Source of the DNA: JAISST01 sp050434145
Lineage (GTDB): Bacteria; Fusobacteriota; Fusobacteriia; Fusobacteriales; Fusobacteriaceae
Assembly: GCF_050434145.1 (NCBI RefSeq)
Contig: NZ_JBNPVX010000064.1
Location: forward strand, 1-7,607
DNA length: 7,607 bases
Direction: 5' to 3'
The position numbers and the translations under genes were made by a program. Positions within the stretch are counted from its first letter, which is position 1, and every line of letters starts with the position of its first letter. The notes beneath the pieces are model-generated. The model saw nothing but the letters and a program-made list of their open reading frames with translations. It did not search any database and was not told the DNA's origin. Shown here in pieces: positions 1 to 5,330 of the stretch.

Positions 1-262
1 CCTTTGTATTCGTCCTGTAAGCTTTCTATCCAAGTATTTCCCACTACTTGTCCACTTATGCTTCCAGTAGAAATATCTGATCCTTTAATTGTTAAGTCTC
101 CGCCCATCACTTGCATCGGCTCACTTTGCTCGCTCTCGCCGTGATGTCGTGGCCTACTAAGTCAGATTCAGACTACATCTTTCATCTTACTAAGCAGTCA
201 CGAACATCATAATGGTATTTCCACCTACAGAGATAGTTGTATTCGGATAATTTACTCCAGCT
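1..262 (-). pseudogene. Hemagglutinin (CdiA/FhaB-like) fragments at the start of module D, split by repeat R1, partial at window edge
   Basis: Two pieces of a filamentous hemagglutinin-type protein lie on either side of repeat R1. Before it (262 to about 202) the frame reads AGVNYPNTTISVGGNT and then stops at TAG inside the repeat. After it (116 to 1) a different frame reads GGDLTIKGSDISTGSISG followed by QVVGNTWIESLQDEYK and runs off the window. This is the kind of beta-helical repeat sequence found near the C-terminal end of contact-dependent inhibition (CDI) exoproteins. An ATG in the tail of R1 could nominally restart translation, but no ribosome binding site precedes it. The fragment follows the immunity gene of module C directly and should head the next module. 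I read it as non-functional module DNA kept as homology for recombination; the family call is from memory of such proteins. Confidence 0.7.
108..201 (-). repeat. Structured interspersed repeat, copy R1
   Basis: The left arm GTGACTGCTTAGTAAGAT (201 downwards) pairs imperfectly with the right arm ATCTGACTTAGTAGGCCAC (ending at 149), around a loop beginning GAAAGATG and ending AGTCTGA. The second domain contains GCGAGAGCGAGCAAAGTGAG and ends GATGCAAGTGATGG. It is much richer in G and C than the flanks and puts a TAG into the hemagglutinin frame. Its second domain is closest to that of R8. Confidence 0.75.
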
Positions 263-293
263 TATACTTTCTTATTTTTATTACTTTAAATAA

Positions 294-665
294 TTAAAAT
301 GAATATCCTGTTAAGTATAATGGAAGAAAACTTATAAATCCAATATATACAAACATATATGTATCTAATGTAATTAAAATAATGAATATTACCCTTTTCA
401 TATCTTTATATTGTTTTTTTTTGACTAACAGATAGCATGAAACAATAATTAAGAAAATTAAATAATATTTTGATGGTGAAAATCCATTTTGTGTCCTTAT
501 CACAATATAATCAAAACTTCGGTAATCCTTTAAATAAATACCTATTTTTGATATAAAAAAATTTATCCAAAGAAAAATTATTAAATCATTATACTTGTAC
601 CAACTTAAAACTACACTAAAAACTACAGCAAAAATTATACTGACAATCATTACTCTCATCAACAT
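294..665 (-). CDS. Four-helix integral membrane protein, probable immunity protein of module C
   Basis: This 123-residue protein is not one I recognise by name. It has four strongly hydrophobic segments at about residues 3-21, 27-45, 67-81 and 90-117, separated by short Lys/Arg/Asp-containing loops, and no enzymatic motif, so it is an inner-membrane protein. It starts 7 bases after the toxin stop codon, and the ATG at 665 is preceded at good distance by AGTAGG, which overlaps that stop, so the two genes should be cotranscribed and probably translationally coupled. In CDI loci the small gene directly downstream of the toxin end encodes the immunity protein that blocks it. A membrane-embedded immunity protein usually means the toxin acts at, or enters through, the inner membrane. 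The role here is inferred from position and topology only. A second ATG two codons in (659) is also possible. Confidence 0.75.
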   Translation of the reverse strand: MLMRVMIVSIIFAVVFSVVLSWYKYNDLIIFLWINFFISKIGIYLKDYRSFDYIVIRTQNGFSPSKYYLIFLIIVSCYLLVKKKQYKDMKRVIFIILITLDTYMFVYIGFISFLPLYLTGYSF

Positions 666-672
666 AATATAC

Positions 673-2130
673 CTACTTTGCCACTTTTTTATTTTCTGGA
701 ATCTTACTCATTCTGTATCTATGATATTCTTCCATATTTATTAAAGTAATATTATTTTTTTTACACCAAGATTTAAATTCAGAATCTAATGACCATATTA
801 AACTAAGCTTTGAAAGCTCTTGACGTTTATCTATTGTTAAAATATCATGTTCTCCTACTCCATACTTTTCCCACATTGTAACATCACTTGTTCCACCTAC
901 AAGGTGAGTAAAAAAGCCATTTGCTAATGTTGTATTTCTTCCTAGATGTGTTGCAATATTATAAGTTCCATCATTTACTCCATCTCTTATAACTTCACCA
1001 CTTTTATTGAACACTACTTCTTCTCCAATTTTATTTTGCCATTTTTCATTTATTGACATAATATTAATACTCACTTTTTCCCCATTTATTATAACATTGT
1101 GCAATAATGAACCTGAGGAATCTGTTAATGTAAATATTTTGTCCTCTAAATCAGTTTTCGCATTTTTAGCTTCATTAACTGCTTTTTTTATAAAATCTCT
1201 TTCATTTATATCATTACTCACAAAAAAATTATTTGTTAACATATTTATTATTCTATCAAGCTCTTCTATGTCTTTTAGTAAAATTTCTTGATTTTTTAAA
1301 AAACTATCTTTGTTTTCATAGGTTGTATTCAAATTTTCTAGAGCCCAATAATAATAATGTTTGCTATAGTTCTCTTTTATTTCTTCCTCTGACTTTCCTG
1401 TCTTTTCTGCTAATGATTTTACTTCTTCTGCACTTGGTTTTTCATTCCCATATTGTTTGTGTGTGTTTTTATCATACCAGTCTCTCAATTTCCCATCAGC
1501 CCTATCTGAAAAATATTGTGCTGTATCTCTCAATACTTTTGCTACTAATTCATCTGATAAAATCAGATTTTTATTCTTTTCTGGAACATAATTCCCTGTC
1601 AATGCCCCTACCGCATTTTCATCTATTACAGCATTTGCATAAGTTCCATGTCCACCTTCATGTATTATTCCAGTCAAAAGATTATTAACATTTCCAAATC
1701 CTATTCCAGCTAAGTTAATTGCCACTCTTCCATCTGAATCGTTTACTGCCATTAATTGATTTAGATTTCCATCAACTACATAATTTATATCATAAAAACT
1801 TTTTCCAAATTCTGATAACACATCTTTTAATAAATTATTAATTTCTGCTGTATTTTCCATATTTAATGAAAGTACTCCATCTATTACTGTTGCGTCTTTT
1901 AATATTTCACTTAATTCTTTCTTTATATCTTTTGCATAAATTACTATCTTTGCTCCATTTGTACCCATATTTAATGCCAATTGCCCAAAGATATTTTGAC
2001 CTTTTTCTTTATTATTTATTCCTTGACCTATTCCCTTAGTCACTTGCGGTACCAATGTTGTTGTCTTCAAGAAATCTATCACAAATTGTTGTCTGGTACT
2101 TTGGTTCAGACCCTCAGCTGGGCATCGCAT
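673..2130 (-). CDS. Orphan CdiA-type C-terminal module C: pretoxin domain with HExxH plus variable toxin tip
   Basis: The 485-codon frame has two parts. Residues 17-217 are the conserved pretoxin region, starting VIDFLKTTTLVPQ and shared with modules A and B. It holds an HExxH motif (HEGGH, residues 157-161) followed by GTYA and an acidic IDENAV, as in zinc metallopeptidases. The junction DRADGKLRD lies at 209-217. Residues 218-485 are unique to this module: a charged helical, coiled-coil-like stretch (230-330), then a compact domain with SGEVIRDGVNDGTYN (377-391) and THLVGGTSDVTMW (408-420) that should be the toxic tip. I recall GTYN-containing domains of this style in other polymorphic toxins but cannot name the activity. 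The nominal ATG at 2130 lies inside repeat R2 with no Shine-Dalgarno sequence; GTG at 2082 matches the start point in module B. There is no signal peptide, so this is a displaced tip, not a complete secreted protein. The immunity candidate follows after 7 bases. Confidence 0.8.
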   Translation of the reverse strand: MRCPAEGLNQSTRQQFVIDFLKTTTLVPQVTKGIGQGINNKEKGQNIFGQLALNMGTNGAKIVIYAKDIKKELSEILKDATVIDGVLSLNMENTAEINNLLKDVLSEFGKSFYDINYVVDGNLNQLMAVNDSDGRVAINLAGIGFGNVNNLLTGIIHEGGHGTYANAVIDENAVGALTGNYVPEKNKNLILSDELVAKVLRDTAQYFSDRADGKLRDWYDKNTHKQYGNEKPSAEEVKSLAEKTGKSEEEIKENYSKHYYYWALENLNTTYENKDSFLKNQEILLKDIEELDRIINMLTNNFFVSNDINERDFIKKAVNEAKNAKTDLEDKIFTLTDSSGSLLHNVIINGEKVSINIMSINEKWQNKIGEEVVFNKSGEVIRDGVNDGTYNIATHLGRNTTLANGFFTHLVGGTSDVTMWEKYGVGEHDILTIDKRQELSKLSLIWSLDSEFKSWCKKNNITLINMEEYHRYRMSKIPENKKVAK

Positions 2131-2208
2131 TCTGCTCTGCTACGCTGCGAGATAGTGGTCTTCTAGATAATACTCAATGCTTTGCATTTCGTTTTATCAA
2201 GAAGCCAT
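2112..2208 (-). repeat. Structured interspersed repeat, copy R2
   Basis: Arms CTTCTTGATAA and TTATCTAGAAG enclose GAAATGCAAAGCATTGAG, whose inner stem is AATGC/GCATT with loop AAA. The second domain (2154 to 2112) ends CCCAGCTGAGG. Flanking codons read DIN-G before it and GLNQSTRQQF after it, so exact removal of 94 bases would rejoin the protein as DINGLNQSTRQQF. The copy supplies the ATG nominally opening the module C toxin frame. It matches R5 in module B except for a few changes and two extra bases. Confidence 0.8.
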
Positions 2209-2383
2209 TAATATCTGTATGAAGTGTTGTATCTATTTGTTCTATTTCTTTATCTCTTGTTATTACTTGAGCATTATCCAAAGATGTATTTATTCCTCTT
2301 TCTTCAAAATTAACCTTTACTCCGTTCTCATAAGCTATGCTATTTACAAAAGTAGAATTCGTATCTTGTCTTTTATCTGACAT
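2174..2383 (-). pseudogene. Hemagglutinin/CdiA fragment (DKRQDTNSTF...TDINGF) in module C
   Basis: The frame reads from SDKRQDTNSTFVNSIAYENG through LDNAQVITRDKEIEQIDT to LHTDIN, then enters repeat R2 and stops at TGA. This is the segment that normally links the hemagglutinin repeats to the pretoxin domain of Fusobacteriota-type CdiA proteins. The open frame continues upstream into repeat R3 up to 2446, but the residues there are repeat-derived and differ from module B. It is nearly identical to 4848-5057. No ribosome binding site is visible, so I treat it as a disconnected piece of one ancestral gene. Confidence 0.75.
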
Positions 2384-2387
2384 CCCA

Positions 2388-2484
2388 GCCTCAGCTGTTG
2401 GCTCACTTCGCTTGCCTACGCTTTGACATAGTGGCCTACTAACCAAATCTCAAGACATTGTCTTTCGATTTGCAAAGTAGTCAC
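2388..2484 (-). repeat. Structured interspersed repeat, copy R3
   Basis: The left arm GTGACTACTTTGCAAATC pairs with the right arm GATTTGGTTAGTAGGCCAC (ending at 2431). The loop keeps the GAAA...TTGA frame of the other copies, but the inner stem is AAGAC/GTCTT around AAT, replacing AATGC/GCATT, so both strands changed together. The second domain contains GCGTAGGCAAGCGAAGTGAG and ends CAGCTGAGG. It cuts the hemagglutinin between SIQY and SDKRQD. Confidence 0.8.
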
Positions 2485-2542
2485 TAATATTGAATACTCG
2501 CCTGTGGAACTTTCAAATCTGCTGTTATTCCACTTATTCCCG
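2484..2542 (-). pseudogene. Hemagglutinin/CdiA fragment (GISGITADLKVPQASIQY) in module C
   Basis: A short open stretch between repeats R4 and R3 encodes GISGITADLKVPQASIQY and stops at a TAG formed where repeat R3 begins. The counterpart in module B is GVSGIIADLKVPQTSIQY. It is too short and unsupported to be a gene alone, and is a linker piece of the ancestral exoprotein between the KNAG segment upstream and the SDKRQD segment downstream. Confidence 0.65.
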
Positions 2543-2645
2543 CCGCTTCTTACGGCTCTTCACTTCGTGAATCGCTTCCAGCACGACATACTATCCACCT
2601 AAGTAAGTGCTCAATGCTATGCATTTCGACTTACTAAGTGGATAG
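2541..2645 (-). repeat. Structured interspersed repeat, copy R4
   Basis: Arms CTATCCACTTAGTAAG (2645 to 2630) and CTTACTTAGGTGGATAG (2607 to 2591) enclose GAAATGCATAGCATTGAG with inner stem AATGC/GCATT. The second domain differs from other copies: it has a perfect small hairpin TTCAC-TTC-GTGAA at 2559-2571 and GCCG/CGGC arms at 2542-2556. A further perfect 9-base inverted repeat (ATAGCAAAA/TTTTGCTAT, 2667-2642) overlaps the left edge. The near twin in module B is R7. Confidence 0.8.
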
Positions 2646-2650
2646 CAAAA

Positions 2651-2807
2651 GCCTGCATTTTTGCTATAGTCTTTGTCTTTCAAATCATTTACAAACATCT
2701 CCATCAGAAAATACATAGATATTTCCATCTGCTATTAGGCTTCCACCTACTGATGATGTTGATTTATTACTACTAAAACTAATTGAAACACTTAAGTCAA
2801 ATAAGTT
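2651..2807 (-). pseudogene. Hemagglutinin/CdiA fragments at the head of module C
   Basis: Starting at the stop codon of the module B immunity gene, one frame reads NLFDLSVSISFSSNKSTSS, then VGGSLIADGNIYVFSDGD, and stops at TGA (2687-2685). Serine-rich SISFSSN followed by a GGSLIADGN beta-helix turn is typical of the hemagglutinin repeats of CDI exoproteins. In the next frame, from 2698, FVNDLKDKDYSKNAG carries on the protein before repeat R4 interrupts it. The change of frame at GATGGAGATG means the gene was already broken here even without a repeat copy. There is no sign of independent expression. Confidence 0.65.
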
Positions 2808-3183
2808 ATTTTACTTTTTGCAATTCATTCTCAAAATATCTTCTACTTTTTTTCTTTCCATTAACATATAAAATATAAAAATACTTTTCTTCTTTAGAAT
2901 GCCAAATATACGTAATAACCCTTCCAATAATGTCTTTTTCTTTTATATAGATTTTTTCTTTCTTTTTAAATTTTGGTTCTGGTAATTCTATATCAATTGT
3001 ATCTCTTATTCTAATTTGTTCACCATCTATTATCAAAACATTACACTCTTCATCAGTTTTTATAAATTGAAAAACATTCGTATCTACTGTAATATTTTTT
3101 TCTTTTAATTTTTCTAAATCTTTTGTACAAATATTATTTTTTCTTTCATAAAAAAAATTATATCTTCCCCATTTTATTTTCAT
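2806..3183 (-). CDS. Small SH3-like protein, probable immunity protein of module B
   Basis: The 125-residue, Lys- and Glu-rich soluble protein has no signal peptide or membrane segment, so it should act in the cytoplasm. The N-terminal 55 residues contain MKIKWGRYNFFYERK and a DEECNVLIIDG strand pair. The C-terminal half (about 72-125), with KEKIYIKEKDIIGRV, ITYIWHSKEEKYFYILY and NGKKKSRRYFENEL, reads like a small beta-barrel of KOW/SH3 type, with strands, a conserved-looking IGRV turn and an SRRYFE end. The start is well supported: AAAGGAG lies six bases before the ATG. It begins 35 bases after the toxin stop, the usual place for a CDI immunity gene. I infer that it binds and neutralises the module B toxin tip in the cytoplasm; I do not recognise a named family. 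Confidence 0.75.
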   Translation of the reverse strand: MKIKWGRYNFFYERKNNICTKDLEKLKEKNITVDTNVFQFIKTDEECNVLIIDGEQIRIRDTIDIELPEPKFKKKEKIYIKEKDIIGRVITYIWHSKEEKYFYILYVNGKKKSRRYFENELQKVK

Positions 3184-3185
3184 TT

Positions 3186-3194
3186 CATACTCCT
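3186..3194 (-). promoter_or_regulatory. Strong ribosome binding site for the module B immunity gene
   Basis: AAAGGAG sits with near-ideal spacing ahead of the ATG at 3183. The toxin frames in this window have nothing comparable, which suggests that the immunity protein is meant to be translated independently and well. Confidence 0.7.
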
Positions 3195-3218
3195 TTAAAT
3201 TACCAAATATTATTAATT

Positions 3219-3674
3219 TTACTTAGTGTATTTTTCAACACCCTTAAAATCTTTATGAAATAGCTTTGAAGGTATATTTTTAAATGCTTTTTCTATATTT
3301 ATAAGTGAATTATTATCAGGTTTAAAATGACCACTAGCATTATCTATTTTATATATTTTCCCGCCCCGAATCTCAATTATGCCAGCACCTTTAACTACTG
3401 GATTTTTTCCACCTATTAAAGTTGGATGTGGAACATGAGTTCCAATTAATTGTTTAGCTCTTGTTCCAATTATTATTTGTCCTTCTTTGTTAATAGCATA
3501 CATATATTGACCATTCATATTTTTACTTCCTAAATAATTGGAATTAGTTTTTATATATTCATTTATATTTTTTGCTGTAGGATTTTCTATATATTTTCCA
3601 TTAACCAAAACTTTTTCCTCTATATCCTTTAGCTGCATAGATGGATCAACAGAATGATGAGTCTGCATTAACAT
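3219..3674 (-). CDS. Toxin tip of module B (frameshifted away from its pretoxin domain)
   Basis: This 151-codon frame continues the preceding 370-codon frame after a one-base shift; the two overlap by 29 bases. It carries the variable C-terminal toxin domain: NGQYMYAINKEGQIIIGTRA (about 55-74), then HPTLIGG, VVKGAGIIEIRGGKIYKI and ASGHFKP (about 82-119). The order 'HPTL.GG...GAG.IEI..GKI..I.N.SGHFKP' recalls a domain seen at the end of other bacterial polymorphic toxins, with a similar SGHYRP signature in plant IQM proteins; this is recollection and gives no activity. There is no signal peptide. The ATG at 3674 has no good ribosome binding site, so it was probably once the end of one long protein. 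The immunity candidate follows after 35 bases. Confidence 0.7.
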   Translation of the reverse strand: MLMQTHHSVDPSMQLKDIEEKVLVNGKYIENPTAKNINEYIKTNSNYLGSKNMNGQYMYAINKEGQIIIGTRAKQLIGTHVPHPTLIGGKNPVVKGAGIIEIRGGKIYKIDNASGHFKPDNNSLINIEKAFKNIPSKLFHKDFKGVEKYTK

Positions 3675-4758
3675 TTTTATTACTTGAAGAATACATTACA
3701 CAAAGATCATCAAACGCTTCAGTTGCTTTTCCTGCACTTTTTGCTGCTACTCCTGCACTTATTGTTCCATCAACCACGTATAGGACAACTGCACCATAAT
3801 GACCTTTTCCATATGCCTCTGATGCTTTATATGCGGATTTTATAGCATTATCCAAAGCACCAGCACTTATTACTAATGAACCACCAACTTTTACAGTTGA
3901 GACTACTGTTGCACCAGTTGTTCCTGTAGCAGCAATACTGCTTCCTGCTGCTCCTATAAGTGGGTATAGTATTATAACTGTCCCTGTTACTACTGCTCCC
4001 CCTAATATATCTGTAGAAAATTCTTTTATTCTTTCTGAAGTAGAGAACACAGAAAAATCTTCATGTTTTTCATAACTTTTTTTCAAACCATATAGAGTTC
4101 CAGAACCTAGAGTTACTACTATAAAAGCTGCTGTCGCTGCCGCATCTCTCAAATCACCATTAGCTCTATCTTTATAATACTGATTTGTCGATGCTTCTAT
4201 CATTCCTTGGGCATTTATTGTTATTGCTGTTGCTCCTATACTTGAACTCCAACCTTTAGATGGTATCTTGGTTAGCATTGATGCTGCTTTTTCATCTACA
4301 TTTTTGTCTGCATATGTTCCGTGCATTCCCTCATGACCTAATTGCTCTAGCATTTGACTCGAATGTCCGAACCCATCTCCATATGTGTTTATGTAGACAA
4401 CTCCTTCTTTATCATTTATAGACATCCCTGAGGCTATATCTTCTGCTTTTACAAATTTTATATCATAAAAATCTTTTCCAAATTCTGCTAATAGCGGCTT
4501 CAGTAAACCTGCAATCTCTGACATATTGTATTCATCTAAGCCCACTCCATACTTTCCATTAATATAATGGTCTTCTATTATGTTCTTCAACTTTTCATCT
4601 ACATCATATGCATAAGCTACTATATTAAATCCATTCTTTCCTAAGTTATTTGCTAGTTGCCCTAGTACATTTTGACCTAATTCTTTATTATTTACTCCCT
4701 GATAAATTCCTTTTCCTATTTGTGGCACCAATGTTGTTGTTTTCAAGAAGTCTATCAC
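3646..4758 (-). CDS. Orphan CdiA-type module B: pretoxin domain with HExxH plus hydrophobic entry-like region (frameshifted before the toxin tip)
   Basis: The frame starts at GTG (VIDFLKTTTLVPQ) and is open further upstream into repeat R5. Residues 1-205 align with modules A and C: GQNVLGQLANNLGKNG, EFGKDFYDI (92-100), the HExxH motif HEGMH (142-146) with GTYA and a following VDEKA, and the junction DRANGDLRD (197-205). Residues 206-345 are unique and hydrophobic, Gly/Ala-rich, with possible membrane segments at about 206-224, 251-279 and 320-337; such regions in CDI toxins often mediate entry across the target inner membrane. The frame ends with SSNKNVNADSSFC and stop, whereas the expected toxin tip continues in the -1 frame at a run of five A. 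The gene is either broken, mis-sequenced, or uses a frameshift; a mutation in a silent module is simplest. Confidence 0.75.
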   Translation of the reverse strand: MIDFLKTTTLVPQIGKGIYQGVNNKELGQNVLGQLANNLGKNGFNIVAYAYDVDEKLKNIIEDHYINGKYGVGLDEYNMSEIAGLLKPLLAEFGKDFYDIKFVKAEDIASGMSINDKEGVVYINTYGDGFGHSSQMLEQLGHEGMHGTYADKNVDEKAASMLTKIPSKGWSSSIGATAITINAQGMIEASTNQYYKDRANGDLRDAAATAAFIVVTLGSGTLYGLKKSYEKHEDFSVFSTSERIKEFSTDILGGAVVTGTVIILYPLIGAAGSSIAATGTTGATVVSTVKVGGSLVISAGALDNAIKSAYKASEAYGKGHYGAVVLYVVDGTISAGVAAKSAGKATEAFDDLCVMYSSSNKNVNADSSFC

Positions 4759-4788
4759 AAACTGTTGACGTGTGCTTTGATTCAGACC

Positions 4789-4882
4789 CTCAGCTGGGCT
4801 TCGCTTTGCTCTGCTACGCTGTGAGATAGTGGTCTTCTAGATAATACTCAATGCTTTGCATTTCGTTTTATCAAGAAGCCAC
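4789..4882 (-). repeat. Structured interspersed repeat, copy R5
   Basis: Arms GTGGCTTCTTGATAA (4882 downwards) and TTATCTAGAAGACCAC (ending at 4829) enclose GAAATGCAAAGCATTGAG with inner stem AATGC/GCATT. The second domain ends CCCAGCTGAGG. Exact removal of 92 bases (4880-4789) would rejoin the frame as DISGLNQSTRQQF. Its counterpart in module C (R2) needs 94 bases removed, so length has not been held to a multiple of three. Confidence 0.8.
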
Positions 4883-5057
4883 TAATATCTGTATGTAATG
4901 ATGTATCTATTTGTTCTATTTCTTTATCTCTTGTTATTACTTGGGCATTATCTAAAGATGTGTTAGTTCCTCTTTCTTCAAAGTTAACCTTTATTCCATT
5001 TTCGTAAGCTACTGTATTTACAAACGTAGAATTCGTATCTTGTCTTTTATCTGACAT
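4848..5057 (-). pseudogene. Hemagglutinin/CdiA fragment (DKRQDTNSTF...TDISGF) in module B
   Basis: The frame reads SDKRQDTNSTFVNTVAYENG, then IKVNFEERGTNTSLDNAQ and VITRDKEIEQIDTSLHTDIS before it enters repeat R5 and stops. It is the near-identical counterpart of 2174-2383 and belongs to the segment between hemagglutinin repeats and pretoxin domain. The ATG at 5057 comes from the repeat junction and lacks a ribosome binding site. Confidence 0.75.
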
Positions 5058-5062
5058 ACCAT

Positions 5063-5118
5063 CCTCAGCTGTTGGCTCACTTCGCTTGCCTACGCTTTGA
5101 CATAGTTGCCTACTAATA
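5063..5118 (-). repeat. Interspersed repeat, truncated copy R6 (hairpin domain lost)
   Basis: Only the second domain remains (GTAGGC, then GCGTAGGCAAGCGAAGTGAG, ending CAGCTGAGG), matching R3 almost base for base. The roughly 50 bases of hairpin present in R3 are missing, and the join falls at the TTAGT that flanks the hairpin on both sides in R3. This looks like deletion between short direct repeats. It sits at the same protein position (after SIQY) as R3. Confidence 0.75.
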
Positions 5119-5172
5119 TTGAATACTTGTTTGGGGCACTTTCAAATCTGCTATGATTCCACTTACTCCCGC
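5116..5172 (-). pseudogene. Hemagglutinin/CdiA fragment (GVSGIIADLKVPQTSIQY) in module B
   Basis: The short open stretch between repeats R7 and R6 encodes GVSGIIADLKVPQTSIQY and ends at TAG where R6 begins. It corresponds to GISGITADLKVPQASIQY in module C and is a remnant of the exoprotein linker, not an independent gene. Confidence 0.65.
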
Positions 5173-5275
5173 CGCTTTCTTACTGCTCTTCACTTCGTGA
5201 ATCGCTTCCTGCGCGACATACTATCGACCTAAGTAAGGGCTCAATGCTATGCATTTCGACTTACTAAGTGGATAG
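5171..5275 (-). repeat. Structured interspersed repeat, copy R7
   Basis: Arms CTATCCACTTAGTAAG (5275 downwards) and CTTACTTAGGTCGATAG (5237 to 5221) enclose GAAATGCATAGCATTGAG. The second domain has the TTCAC/GTGAA hairpin (5189-5201). It is the near twin of R4, at the same protein position after SKNAG, but its GCCG/CGGC hairpin has decayed and one arm base no longer pairs. Confidence 0.8.
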
Positions 5276-5278
5276 CAA

Positions 5279-5330
5279 AAGCCTGCATTTTTGCTATGGT
5301 CTTTGTCTTTTAAGTCATTTACAACCATCT
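5279..5330 (-). pseudogene. Hemagglutinin/CdiA fragment (VVNDLKDKDHSKNAGF) in module B
   Basis: Between repeats R8 and R7 the frame reads MVVNDLKDKDHSKNAGF and then runs into R7, stopping at TAG. The homologous piece in module C is MFVNDLKDKDYSKNAGF. In module C it is preceded directly by GGSLIADGNIYVFSDGD, but here by repeat R8 and a different hemagglutinin piece. Confidence 0.65.

Noticed and set aside
1007..1688. Plus-strand open frames opposite the module C toxin
   Set aside because: They are Leu/Ser/Phe/His-rich translations of the complementary strand of a well-supported gene and have no motif or ribosome binding site.
2155..2208. Repeat hairpins as intrinsic transcription terminators
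   Set aside because: No run of T follows the stems on either strand, and the copies lie within what was coding sequence instead of after genes.
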